NCBI GenBank assembly: GCA_965262745.1
Contig: OZ253558.1
Span: forward strand, 1,550,001 to 1,614,000
Origin: JAJECS01 sp965262745
GTDB taxonomy: Bacteria > Chloroflexota > UBA11872
Length of the DNA: 64,000 nucleotides
Direction of reading: 5' to 3'
The notes under the pieces are model-generated. The model worked only from the letters and a program-made list of their open reading frames with translations. It made no database searches and was not told where the DNA came from. Position 1 is the stretch's first letter, and the number at the start of each line of letters is the position of its first letter. Made by a program: the position numbers and the translations under genes. This document shows, one piece after another, positions 52,179 through 61,148 of this stretch.

Positions 52179-53612
52179 CTAGGCGTGCGGCGTGGCCACC
52201 AGGACTGGGAGCAACGCGATGGTCACCGTGGCGATCCCGATGGCAAGCAGTCCGGCGCGGCGGACCGTCCCAATGGCGAGTAGCCGCCATGACAGCTCGT
52301 GCGTGGTCACGGTCCATACCCCGGCGACCGCGAGCAGCAACAGCATGACGAGCCCCGCCACCAATGCGACCTCGGCGAGCACCTGGGGATGCGTGGTGGC
52401 CACGGCCGCCAGCGCGTGCGTCCCGCGACCGACCCAGTGGGCGCGCAGCGCCAAGCCGGCGCCATAGGCCGACGGCTCGCCGTTGATGACGACCGCGGCC
52501 TCGGGATGCATCGCTCTCGAGGTCATTCCCAGATAGACGTGGGGGGACGGCCCGCTCAACACGCCGAACGTCAGTCGATACGTCCGTCCGCCGCTGTCCG
52601 GGATCGGTGCGAAGACGAGGTCGACGGTGTTGTCGGTATAGCGCTGGTTGCGCACGGCCGCCCGGGCTTCGCGGATGGGCCTGCCGTCGCCATCAATGGG
52701 CGCCACGCGGACGAAGATCTCCGCCGGGCCCGCCGCCGCGGCGTCCACGGCGGCCCACACTTCAAGGCGCGTCAGGTTGTCCCGCCGCACGTGGATCGAC
52801 TGCTCGACGAGGACAACGGGCCCGGCGTAGAATTGCGACGGGCCCCGCAGCCAGCGCTCGTCGGGCTGCTGATACTCGGCCAGCAGCGCGACGGCCGTGG
52901 CGATCACAAGGGCGGCAGCCGCGAACGCGAGGCGCCGGCTCCCTAATCGGATCGACGCGGCGGGCTCCACCGACCGCCGCAGCTCGAAAAAGACCACGGC
53001 CAGCAACGCGGCGGCCATGAACTCGGACGTCTCCTCGAGCGGATGCGTGAGGACGGGATCCGGACGGGGACCGTTGCGCAGGTAGGCGTCCAGCGCTCCG
53101 TAGAACTCGTCAAAGACATCGTGCGCGAGGCCGCTCGCCGCAAACACGATGGCCAGCGCGGCCAGCGCGGCCAGCGGCGGCCGTCGGCGCAGCGCCGTGA
53201 CGAGCGCCCAAGCGGCCGGAATCGCCAGGGGGATGGTCACCGCGGCGAGGAGGACTGGCCAGCCGAGGCGCGGCTCAAGCTCCATCCAACTGTAGAACGC
53301 ATAGGCCATGGCCGACGTCTTGAACTCTAAGAGTTCCTCGACCGCGGCGGCAGCAGCCAGCGCGGTGACGCTGAGCCAGCCGACGCCCCATAGCCCTGCC
53401 GCGGTCCCGGGCGGCGCCCGTCGCAGATGGGTGGCGGCGAGCGCGCCGACAAGACTCCAGAGACCGACGGCGTAGAGATTCGCAGAGGATCCTTCGGTGT
53501 CAGCCGCCAGCGCCCCCACCCATCCGCCGTCGGCGACCAGCCCCCACGGCACCGCGAACACCACGTGCGCGGCCACGAGCACCGCCCACAGCCGCGCGCG
53601 GGACCCGACCAT
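52179..53612 (-). CDS. Multi-pass membrane protein with extracytoplasmic beta domain
   Basis: 477 residues; not assigned to a family. Six or seven helices in residues 1-260 (LWAVLVAAHVVFAVPWGL at the start), a soluble region at about 270-405 with alternating strands (VYLGMTSRAMHPEAAVVING near its end), then two C-terminal helices (VALVAGLVMLLLLAVAG and RRAGLLAIGIATVTIALL). The layout matches the frameshifted gene at 448-1898. ATG 53612 is selected; the frame is open upstream, where it runs into the HsdR-like remnant. Confidence 0.6.
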   Translation of the reverse strand: MVGSRARLWAVLVAAHVVFAVPWGLVADGGWVGALAADTEGSSANLYAVGLWSLVGALAATHLRRAPPGTAAGLWGVGWLSVTALAAAAAVEELLEFKTSAMAYAFYSWMELEPRLGWPVLLAAVTIPLAIPAAWALVTALRRRPPLAALAALAIVFAASGLAHDVFDEFYGALDAYLRNGPRPDPVLTHPLEETSEFMAAALLAVVFFELRRSVEPAASIRLGSRRLAFAAAALVIATAVALLAEYQQPDERWLRGPSQFYAGPVVLVEQSIHVRRDNLTRLEVWAAVDAAAAGPAEIFVRVAPIDGDGRPIREARAAVRNQRYTDNTVDLVFAPIPDSGGRTYRLTFGVLSGPSPHVYLGMTSRAMHPEAAVVINGEPSAYGAGLALRAHWVGRGTHALAAVATTHPQVLAEVALVAGLVMLLLLAVAGVWTVTTHELSWRLLAIGTVRRAGLLAIGIATVTIALLPVLVATPHA

Positions 53613-53773
53613 CCGACTCAGGCGTGGAATCCGATCCGATTGGGGCTCTTCGGCAGCGATGGCAGCCCAGCCGAGAATTGTCGCCAAACCAAAACCATCT
53701 CTGAGAGCAACGTGCACATGAACAGCGCGTAAACGATCGCAATGACCCGCTTAGAAGGCTCGTGGAAATTACA

Positions 53774-54090
53774 GTTAGCGTCACTGGTCGTCAAGTATCT
53801 ATAGAACTGAGCCGCTTTCTCTTCAGTTAATTCGGAGGCGACGTGCTTGCACTCGAAGACCATGATCGGGCTGCCATCTTTCATGATGGCGTGATCGACA
53901 CGGTCACCCTTCTTGCTGCCAACATCCGCCGTATACTCCAGGATGACCTCCGTCGGGTCGAAGACACCAGTAGCCCAAGGCGTTTATAGGGGAAGGGCGA
54001 AGGCCGTCTTGGGGCCTCCTCGGTTTGCGTGCGATCGAGGAGATTCTCGACACGTGCGGCGATCGAACGCAGGCGGTCGATGAGATTCAT
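53774..54090 (-). pseudogene. Remnant of a type I restriction HsdR N-terminal-like nuclease domain
   Basis: Minus strand. An excellent ribosome site (GGAGGG, four bases, ATG 54090) leads into MNLIDRLRSIAARVENLLDR and TQTEEA, the start of the HsdR_N-type protein family. The rest is scattered over frames: KTAFALP, INALGY, then VFDPTEVILEYTADVGSKKG, DRVDHAIMKDGSPIMVFECK and the tail AAQFYRYLTTSD. At least three shifts are needed. The FECK motif would be part of the PD-(D/E)xK nuclease core. Homology ends at about 53774; what follows is unrelated, so the C-terminal half is missing. Confidence 0.8.
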
Positions 54091-54213
54091 AGATCCCTCC
54101 CGGTGCTCGGAACGACCCAGGGGTCGCCCTGGCCCGGCGTGACACACTGCCCGCCTGCCCGCGCCGTATAGTTCCAGCGCGCGGTGCAGGCCCGGGAAAG
54201 GCGGCGGCGGATC

Positions 54214-54501
54214 GTGGTGCGCTGTGACATCACCGGCGATCCCAAGGACTTCGTGGGCGAGCCTCCCCCACCTGAGCAATTGGCCAAATGGTCGGACGCG
54301 CAGCTGAGCCTGCAAGACATGCCGGACACGCCGATCGACATCATCATCTGGTGCTCCGAGGGCGGCAGCGAGGCATCGCTCACGAGCGACGTGCGCCCGG
54401 TTGGGGAGTGGATCAAGGGCTGGGTTGACGCGGGTGTCGAGATTCCGGGCCTGGCCCTGGAGCAGGCGCAGCGCCGCAGCATTGAACGGACCGTAGCGTG
54501 A
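54214..54501 (+). CDS. Small protein of unknown function coupled to the sulfatase
   Basis: About 95 residues from GTG 54214 (GTG 54217 is also possible). Not recognised. Features: ITGDPKDFVGEPPPPEQLAK, LQDMPDTPIDIIIWCSEGG, TSDVRPVGEWIKGWVDAGV and the end LEQAQRRSIERTVA. Compact alpha/beta protein with one Cys, no signal. Its last codons overlap the sulfatase start by four bases (GTGA), so the two are co-translated, which makes a functional link likely. Confidence 0.65.
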   Translation: MVRCDITGDPKDFVGEPPPPEQLAKWSDAQLSLQDMPDTPIDIIIWCSEGGSEASLTSDVRPVGEWIKGWVDAGVEIPGLALEQAQRRSIERTVA

Positions 54502-55964
54502 GCCGTCCCAACATCCTGCTCATCGTCACCGACCAGCAGCGCGGCGATTGTCTCGGTCTGGCGGGTCACCCGGTGCTGCAGACCCCCAACATGGACTACA
54601 TCGGAGGCGCCGGCACGAACTTCCAGCGCGGCTACAGCGAAGTGCCCTCCTGCATCCCGGCGCGCCACGTCTTGATGTCGGGGCAAGCCCCAGACGTGAG
54701 CGGGATGGTGGGGTTCTACTACCGATCCGAGGAGTCACCGTGGCGGCCTGCAGCGACCCTGCCCGGCGAATTGCGCCGCGCCGGGTACGAGACGCGCCTC
54801 ATCGGCAAGCTGCACTTGCAGCCGCAGCGCCGCCGCTGGGGGTTCGACGCCATGGAGTTGGCCGACGGCGTCGGCGGGCAGAACAACGATTATGTGGATT
54901 GGCTGCGCGAGCGGGTGCCCGACGATCAGTTGCCAGCCGCTCATGGCACTGGCGCCAACAGCTGGGTCGGCCGGCCGTCACATCTGCCAGAGCACCTGAG
55001 CTACTCGGCCTGGGTGGTCACGCGAGCGCTCGATTACCTGGACAAGCGCGACCCATCGACGCCTTTCTTCCTTAATCTCTCGTTCTTTCCGCCGCATCCA
55101 CCGCTCGCGCCGTCGCGCGATTTCTTCGAGCGGTACGCCGCTCTCGATCTGCCGGAGCCGGTGATCGGGGACTGGGTCGAGCCCGTGCCGCCCGGCGCCT
55201 CACGCGGGCTCGATCCCGTCGGCGGCCAGCAACGCCTGAATCTCGATCCGCTGACCATGCACTATTGCCGCGCGGCGTACTACGGCCTGATCAACGAGAT
55301 CGATTCGCAGCTTGGCCGGCTGTTCAACGCCATACGCGGCTCACTGCTGGCCAACACGTTCGTGATATTCGTGTCCGACCACGGCGAGATGCTTGGCGAT
55401 CACCACCGCTTTGCGAAGACCGAGCCCTTCGAGGCCTCCGCCAGAATTCCCTTTATGGCGATGGCGCCCCAGCCGGGACGCAGTCGGACAAACGCGGAGT
55501 TTCCCTCAGGCCTGACGTGCGACGCGCCCGTCGGCCTGCAAGACGTGATGCCCACCCTGCTCGATGTTGCCGGAGTGCCGATTCCGCCTGGGGTAACCGG
55601 GAGGAGCCTGGTTCCGTTCATGCGCGGCGAGCAGCCGGACTGGCGCGATGCGTTGCACGGCGAGCACTGCGGCTACCGCAGCTATGACAACGGCACGCAC
55701 TGGCTCGTGTCGGACAGCCACAAGTACATCTGGTACAGCCAGACCGGGCGGGAGTTGCTGTTCGATCTCCAGGCCGATCCCAACGAGCTGCGCGATCTAT
55801 CCGGCGAGGAAGACCTCGAGCCCTGGCGACGACGCATGATCGCGGCGCTGGCGGACCGACCGGAAGGGTTCACGGATGGGCGCCGGCTCATACCCGGCCA
55901 ACCGCATCGCGCGTTCGTGCCGGGCAAGGGACCGGTGGTGGAGTGGCCGGACGTGGGCCGCTGA
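54498..55964 (+). CDS. Sulfatase (formylglycine-dependent, arylsulfatase-like)
   Basis: 488 residues. Metal ligands begin at LLIVTDQQRGD; the formylglycine-forming motif CxPxR is at Cys 52 (VPSCIPARHVLMSG), and the second metal cluster is VSDHGEMLGDHHRF near residue 295. The final part (YIWYSQTGRELLFDLQADPN) is the usual sulfatase C-terminal domain. It would remove sulfate from a sugar or aryl ester. No signal peptide, so cytoplasmic, suggesting the substrate is imported. No formylglycine-generating enzyme is in the window, yet it must be supplied by one. Confidence 0.93.
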   Translation: MSRPNILLIVTDQQRGDCLGLAGHPVLQTPNMDYIGGAGTNFQRGYSEVPSCIPARHVLMSGQAPDVSGMVGFYYRSEESPWRPAATLPGELRRAGYETRLIGKLHLQPQRRRWGFDAMELADGVGGQNNDYVDWLRERVPDDQLPAAHGTGANSWVGRPSHLPEHLSYSAWVVTRALDYLDKRDPSTPFFLNLSFFPPHPPLAPSRDFFERYAALDLPEPVIGDWVEPVPPGASRGLDPVGGQQRLNLDPLTMHYCRAAYYGLINEIDSQLGRLFNAIRGSLLANTFVIFVSDHGEMLGDHHRFAKTEPFEASARIPFMAMAPQPGRSRTNAEFPSGLTCDAPVGLQDVMPTLLDVAGVPIPPGVTGRSLVPFMRGEQPDWRDALHGEHCGYRSYDNGTHWLVSDSHKYIWYSQTGRELLFDLQADPNELRDLSGEEDLEPWRRRMIAALADRPEGFTDGRRLIPGQPHRAFVPGKGPVVEWPDVGR

Positions 55965-56002
55965 GGAGATCGCCGGCACCGGACTGGCGTCCTTGATTCC
56001 GC

Positions 56003-57502
56003 CTACGCAAGACCCGCCCGCCGCAGGGCCCGCCGGACCGAGCGCGCGTGGTCGCGCGCCATCGCCTCAAGCGTAGCCGTCAACTCCCCGGCCTCGAAGG
56101 CCATGCCCGGATCGGTGATGGGCTGTGCCCGCAGCCACTCCGCCGCGACGACGGCATCGTTATGGTCGCCCAAGAGGCTCTGGAGCGCAGTGAGGCGGCG
56201 CACGCGGCGCCGGGCGGCCTTGCCGTCATTGCGCTGCACCGCCTCCGCCGCGTAACGGGCGCGCTTGGTCAGGATGCGCACGCGGTGCAGATTGTCGGCG
56301 CTGGTCCCGGAGTCAATCTCGGATGCCGCCCGGCGAAGTCGTCGACCAGGGCGCCCCGCGAGTGACCGAAGCTCGCGCAGCGTTAGGTCGCCGGCGTCGG
56401 CGTTCACGTGCGGCGACCTGGATGCCGCAATGACGCGATCGAGCAATTGGTCGGTGCGCTCGCTTTCCAGCATGGCCACCGACGTCTCACGCGCCTTCTG
56501 GCGCTCAACCAACAACCGGGCGACGATCGGCTCGGGGGGCGCCCTGGACGGATCAAGCGTTCGGGCCGCCGATTCCAGCGTCTCGAGCATGACGTCAGCT
56601 TCGCGTATCGGTTGCATCAGCCCGGCCAGCCAGCGCAGCTCATCGCGCAGCGCGCGCTGCCACCCTTCATCCAAAAGCGGCGCGAACGTGCGCAAGTTGG
56701 AGCGCAGGCGGCGCGTGGCCACTCGCGCCTGGTGCACGGCCTCCGGATCCTCGTCCACGACAACCCCGGGGAGCGCGAGCACCAACCGCCGCGTCGCTTC
56801 GGCGATGGTGGACCGAATCACATCGGCCGCCGTCGCACTGGCGCCAAGCTCAGCGACCACCACCTCCGGCGCCGCGGCCGCGTCCGCCTCGATCGCCCGC
56901 CGCAGCTTCGGCACGCGAATCGGCACAGTTGCCCCAGCCGCTTGCAGCCTCGTGACAACATCTAGTCCGACTTCGCTCGGGACGCCCGGCTGCCACTCAA
57001 TTTCCACTTCCCGAAACTGCTTGGCCATCGCACCGCCGGCATAGGCAGTGACGGCGTCCTCGGAGATCTCGGCCAGCGGCTCCCCCTGGGCATCGGTTAC
57101 CCATGTGGACTTGCGGATCGTGTCCAAGCGCACGAGGGGCACAAGCTCACGGCCGCGCGCGAACGGTCGCACGATGGTGAGCGCCTGCGGCGGAGGACCG
57201 CCCTCCACGCCGTCAACCGCGACCTCGTCGCGCGTGAGCATCGTGCCGTCGTCAAGCACCGGCAGCTTGACCAGCCACCCCTCCCCCACGCGATACCGAA
57301 GCGTGCAGCCCCAACGAAGCAAACGCAGGTCCGCGGTGTCGTAATAGGACGTGATCAGTCGCCGAGGATCGCGCGATTGCGTCACGTAGGGATCAAGGGC
57401 TTCGCCAAGGTTCAGGCGAACGAGCGCGTCAATGCCCAGTTTGTGCTCACGCTCTCGCGTCACGCGATCGCGGTTTAGTGACACAGTTCCAACCCCGTCC
57501 AC
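56003..57502 (-). CDS. CYTH and CHAD domain protein
   Basis: 499 residues. The CYTH domain (about 10-205) has EREHKLG (the ExExK motif), SYYDTADLRLL and YRVGEGWLVKLP, as in triphosphate tunnel metalloenzymes. The CHAD domain (about 230-495) is helical and basic with repeated HQARVATRRLRSNLRTF and HRVRILTKRARYAAEA. CHAD binds polyphosphate, and CYTH enzymes act on triphosphates, so a phosphate-polymer role is likely. GTG 57502 is used. Divergent from the kinase pair, 80 bases between starts. Confidence 0.9.
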   Translation of the reverse strand: MDGVGTVSLNRDRVTREREHKLGIDALVRLNLGEALDPYVTQSRDPRRLITSYYDTADLRLLRWGCTLRYRVGEGWLVKLPVLDDGTMLTRDEVAVDGVEGGPPPQALTIVRPFARGRELVPLVRLDTIRKSTWVTDAQGEPLAEISEDAVTAYAGGAMAKQFREVEIEWQPGVPSEVGLDVVTRLQAAGATVPIRVPKLRRAIEADAAAAPEVVVAELGASATAADVIRSTIAEATRRLVLALPGVVVDEDPEAVHQARVATRRLRSNLRTFAPLLDEGWQRALRDELRWLAGLMQPIREADVMLETLESAARTLDPSRAPPEPIVARLLVERQKARETSVAMLESERTDQLLDRVIAASRSPHVNADAGDLTLRELRSLAGRPGRRLRRAASEIDSGTSADNLHRVRILTKRARYAAEAVQRNDGKAARRRVRRLTALQSLLGDHNDAVVAAEWLRAQPITDPGMAFEAGELTATLEAMARDHARSVRRALRRAGLA

Positions 57503-57582
57503 GCGGAGCCCCTACCCATCGCGGTCTCACCGCGCGGGCCGACTATCATACAGAGCCTGCTCCGCCCTCCGAGGAGATCTCA

Positions 57583-58485
57583 GTGAGACTCGCCGGACTT
57601 GCAGACCTCCTGCGCGCATGGGCGACGCGGCGGCGCGCAGGTGCGGGCGATCGAGTTGGCGCCGGAGGGCAGCCCGAAGGACCGGACGGCAGCGCCGACG
57701 ACCCGGTGACTCGCCGCGCGCCGCTGGAGTCTGGCGAAGGCGGCATGCAGCCGGGACCCTTCCCGGGGCGCTTGTTCGTGGTAGAAGGGATCGACGGCTC
57801 CGGCAAGAGCACGCAGCTCGACCTGCTCCACAAATGGTTGACGAGCCGCGGCGTGCTCGTGGTGTCGAGCGAATGGAATTCGTCGCCGATCGTGCGCGGC
57901 ACAACGCGGCGAGGCAAGCGGCGGCGTCTGTTTTCCCCGATGACGTTCAGCCTCATCCATTGCGCGGATCTGGCGAACCGCGTCTACGAACAGATCCTCC
58001 CGGCCCTCAATGCCGGCGCCACCGTGCTCGCCGACCGCTATATCTATACGGCGTTCGCCCGTGACGCCGCGCGCGGCGTCAATCCCGTATGGCTGCGCCA
58101 CCTCTACGCGTTCGCCCCCAAGCCGACGATGGCGTTCTACTTCGACGTTCCGCTACCTGAGGCGATTCGGCGCATCGAGGATGGTCGGGAGCGGCTGAAG
58201 TACTACGAGGCCGGGATGGACCTGGGGTTGAGCGGCGATCTCCACCAGTCGTTCCAGACCTTCCAAGGAATGATCCAAACCGAATATGAACGGATGCTCG
58301 ACGAGTTTGGACTGATCACCGTCGACGCGGCGGCGCCGCCCACCCAGCAACAGCACACGGTGCGCAAAATGGTGGAGCCCCACCTGGACGGCGCGCTGCA
58401 AATACACGACGGCGGCCTGGCCGAGGCTCTCACGGCATCGGGGCTCACGGGGCGCTACCTGGACGAGCTCAGGTCCCGACGATGA
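57583..58485 (+). CDS. Thymidylate kinase-like P-loop kinase (first of a pair)
   Basis: 300 residues from GTG 57583 (GAGGAG nine bases before). An N-terminal low-complexity extension of about 60 residues precedes the kinase fold. The P-loop is VVEGIDGSGKSTQLDL, the LID-like DR motif is VLADRYIYTAFARD, and ALYFDVPLPEAI-type strand AFYFDVPLPEAI follows. The order is that of dTMP kinases, but the protein is too long and lacks the standard FLREPGGT. Phosphorylates a nucleotide or other substrate not assigned. Its stop overlaps the next start by four bases (ATGA). Confidence 0.82.
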   Translation: MRLAGLADLLRAWATRRRAGAGDRVGAGGQPEGPDGSADDPVTRRAPLESGEGGMQPGPFPGRLFVVEGIDGSGKSTQLDLLHKWLTSRGVLVVSSEWNSSPIVRGTTRRGKRRRLFSPMTFSLIHCADLANRVYEQILPALNAGATVLADRYIYTAFARDAARGVNPVWLRHLYAFAPKPTMAFYFDVPLPEAIRRIEDGRERLKYYEAGMDLGLSGDLHQSFQTFQGMIQTEYERMLDEFGLITVDAAAPPTQQQHTVRKMVEPHLDGALQIHDGGLAEALTASGLTGRYLDELRSRR

Positions 58486-59189
58486 CTAGCCGGCAAGCAC
58501 GCATGCTGCGCTTCTACGGGGATCCGCCGAAAGGATGGATCGAACGGGAGGTTCTGGGGCGCATCGTCGTGTTCGAGGGGCCCGACGGCGCCGGGCGCTC
58601 GACCCATATCCGGCTCATCAAGGAGTGGCTCGAAGACCTAGGGCTGCCCGCCGTGGATACCGGGCTCACTCGCTCCGACCTTGCAGGACGCGGCATCGAC
58701 CGGGCCAAGACCGGGCATCGGTTGGACGCCGTGACGTTGAACCTCTTTTACGCCACGGACTTTTGCGACCGCCTGGAGCGCGTCATCCTGCCGTCAGCCC
58801 GAGCAGGCATGGTGGTGCTCGCCGACCGGTATTTCTATTCGCTCATCGCGCGGGCGTGCGTGCGCGGCATGCCGCGGGAGTGGATGGACGGGCTCTATGG
58901 ATTCGCTCCAATCCCGGACAAGGTGATCTATCTCGATGTCGACGTGGAACAGCTGCTTCCACGCACTCTGAATGCCGGGGCCATCGACTATTGGGAGTCG
59001 GGCCAGGACTTCCTCAAGGGGAACGACCCGCACTCGACCTATGTCGCCTACCAGACGGAGATGATCCGGCAGCTGCGTGAGCTGGCAAGCATTCACAGCT
59101 TCGATATGGTCGACGCCCGCGGGCCAATTTCGCAGACCTTCAAGGCCATTCGCGGGTGCGTTCAGGACGTGATCGCCGACATCGCCTGA
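58482..59189 (+). CDS. Thymidylate kinase-like protein with altered P-loop (second of a pair)
   Basis: 235 residues. Related in layout to the gene before it: VVFEGPDGAGRSTHIRLI is the P-loop, VLADRYFYSLIARA the DR motif, and KVIYLDVDVEQLLPRTL the following strand. The P-loop Lys is replaced by Arg (GRST instead of GKST), normally damaging for catalysis, so it may be a regulatory or weakly active subunit. ATG 58482 overlaps the previous stop. Coupled translation suggests a heteromer. Confidence 0.8.
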   Translation: MTSRQARMLRFYGDPPKGWIEREVLGRIVVFEGPDGAGRSTHIRLIKEWLEDLGLPAVDTGLTRSDLAGRGIDRAKTGHRLDAVTLNLFYATDFCDRLERVILPSARAGMVVLADRYFYSLIARACVRGMPREWMDGLYGFAPIPDKVIYLDVDVEQLLPRTLNAGAIDYWESGQDFLKGNDPHSTYVAYQTEMIRQLRELASIHSFDMVDARGPISQTFKAIRGCVQDVIADIA

Positions 59190-59228
59190 GCTTGCACCGC
59201 TCGGCGGCCCGTAGGCCGTGGGCGACTC

Positions 59229-59549
59229 CTAGTCCCCAAGCTCGACGCCGGTAACGCGAGCGGCGGATATCCAAGGATGATCGAGCGGCACCGTTTTGCG
59301 TTCGCCGGCGACGGCCTCGAGGTCGACCGGCCGGGACTCGCCCTCCCGCAGGCCGATCATGCTGCCAGTGTTTCCCTCGCCGACATAGCGCGCGCAGGCA
59401 GTGCCGAGATGGGTGGCCAGCACGCGGTCGAAGGGCGACGGTGTTCCACCGCGCTGCACGTGGCCCAAGATCGTCAAGCGCGACTCCAAGTTGGTCAATT
59501 CCTCCAGCTGGCTGGCAACGCGTTGCGATTGCGCGCCAACGGCCGGCGC
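59229..59549 (-). pseudogene. C-terminal remnant of 6-phosphofructokinase
   Basis: Minus strand, about 105 residues. LTILGHVQRGGTPSPFDRVLAT is the highly conserved PFK substrate-site segment (shown in two parts: LTILGHVQRGG and TPSPFDRVLAT), followed by a normal C-terminus with PLDHPWISAARV. The catalytic and ATP-binding N-terminal two thirds are missing; upstream the reading turns into unrelated sequence, with no start. It is therefore a truncated, non-functional piece. Confidence 0.85.
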
Positions 59550-59764
59550 CCGACGCCCGTGCGGTTCATTCGCTTGCGAGCGACGGCTCAAACTCTGCGG
59601 TGCCGATGATGGCTTTGAAATTCGTCGCTGGCATACCTCGGGGTAAAGAGGATATTCCCGCCGGGTAAACGTTGTTCATTCTTTGGAAAGATTTGGGCCG
59701 GTGAATGCCGTTCAGGCCCGGTGGCCTTGATATAACTCGGGAGACACGTCCTGGGATTCAAGCC

Positions 59765-60646
59765 ATGCAACACGGTCAACGACCTCCTCGATTTGCCATC
59801 GCCACCAGCATGTGGGGCGAAGCGCCAACACCCACGCTCCCCGAAATGCTGGCGGAAGTCACTGCAGCGGGATTCGACACGATTGAGTTCTGGCCGCCGC
59901 TGTGCCCGTTGATCTCCGATCGCATGCGTAGCAATGCGAGGGACACATTCGAGCGGAGCAAGGTCCGGCCAGCCACGATGCACGCGCCACTGACATCAAC
60001 GGCCAATCCGGCAGCGGTGGACGAGCTTGCCCGACGCCTGGCCGTGTACGAAGTGGCCGCGTGGTTTGCCCCGTTCGCGGACCTCGGCGGTGACGTGGTG
60101 GTTCTTCACCTGACCTGCGACGTATTCGACGCTGGATCGTCGAATGGCATCAACGTCGGCATGGCCATCGACGCGGCGCGCCGCTCGCTTGACGAGCTGT
60201 ACACGATCGCTGATCGCCTGGGGCTGCGCATCGCCTGCGAGAACCTCATGTCTCGGGGCACGCCGCGCCCGTTATGCCCTGTCGAGCAGTTGCGCGAGTT
60301 CATTGACCCGTATCCCGTAAGCGTCGGCATCTGCTTGGATACCGGGCACGCCCTGGTCAACGGCCTCAATCCCGCGTCCGAAGCGCGCGCCGCCGGGGAC
60401 CGCTTGATCGCGACGCACCTGCAGGACACCGATGGGGTCGAAGATCGTCACTGGGTGCCCGGAGCCGGCCTGGTCAACTGGGAAGAACTCACGTCGACCC
60501 TGCACGAGATCAACTACACCGGTCTCTGGACGTTTGAGTTGAACGCGCCCGCGGGCGACCCGGCCTCTGTGGCGGCCGCCGCGCACCACGTGGCGACGGT
60601 CTGGGGCGACCAAGCGGCAGCGACCTCGGCTGATCGCGGTCGCTAG
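59765..60646 (+). CDS. Sugar phosphate isomerase/epimerase family TIM barrel
   Basis: 293 residues from ATG 59765. The xylose isomerase-like barrel appears in order: FAIATSMWGE, FDTIEFWPP, VVLHLTCDVFDAG, RIACENLMSRG (Glu), VGICLDTGHALVNG (Asp and His), IATHLQDTDGVEDRHWVPG, and GLWTFELNAPAG (Glu) at the end. Metal ligands are in place. No sequence identity by eye with the 15062-15907 enzyme beyond the fold. It is bordered by two broken genes. Confidence 0.88.
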   Translation: MQHGQRPPRFAIATSMWGEAPTPTLPEMLAEVTAAGFDTIEFWPPLCPLISDRMRSNARDTFERSKVRPATMHAPLTSTANPAAVDELARRLAVYEVAAWFAPFADLGGDVVVLHLTCDVFDAGSSNGINVGMAIDAARRSLDELYTIADRLGLRIACENLMSRGTPRPLCPVEQLREFIDPYPVSVGICLDTGHALVNGLNPASEARAAGDRLIATHLQDTDGVEDRHWVPGAGLVNWEELTSTLHEINYTGLWTFELNAPAGDPASVAAAAHHVATVWGDQAAATSADRGR

Positions 60647-60658
60647 AAGGAGCAGCAG

Positions 60659-61148
60659 ATGTGGCTCACATTCGTGCGACACGCGGAAGCGGTCAGCACC
60701 AGCAGGGCGTGCTCAGCGGGCATAGCCGGTCCCCGCTAACGGCGGAGGGGCGGCGTCAAGCCGCGCGCCATCCCCTGGCGGCCGACAGCGAGCAGCCGGC
60801 CGCATATGCGGTGCGGGCACCCGGGGCGAGAGCTGGGCTGAGGTATTCATTCGGGTGCGCGAGGCTCTGCAAGATCTCTTAGCCGCGCCCACCGTTGACG
60901 TGACGGTCTTCGCTCACGGGGGAGCCATTCGGCTCGCATGGTGCGTGCTCATGGGGGTCGATCCCGCCACGCACATGTGGCGAGTCGCGGTGGACAACAC
61001 CTCCGTGGCGCGCTTCGTGATTGGCGGGCCGCAGCCTCGCATGATCGCGTGGAATGACGTGGCCCATCTGGAAGGACGCCCGGGTGACGTCGATCTCAAC
61101 CCAGCGCTCCGTACGTCGATGCGCGAGATGGGGTTGATGGTGGCCTAG
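60659..61148 (+). pseudogene. Histidine phosphatase (phosphoglycerate mutase-like), broken
   Basis: AGGAG precedes ATG 60659, then MWLTFVRHAEA with the catalytic RHxE. The continuation QQGVLSGHSRSPLTAEGRRQ is in a different frame, and the C-terminal half (GESWAEVFIRVREALQDLL, FAHGGAIRLAW with the second His) is in the third. About 80 residues between the second and third parts seem to be missing. A complete family member has about 200-230 residues. Two frame changes plus a deletion mean it cannot be functional. Confidence 0.8.
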
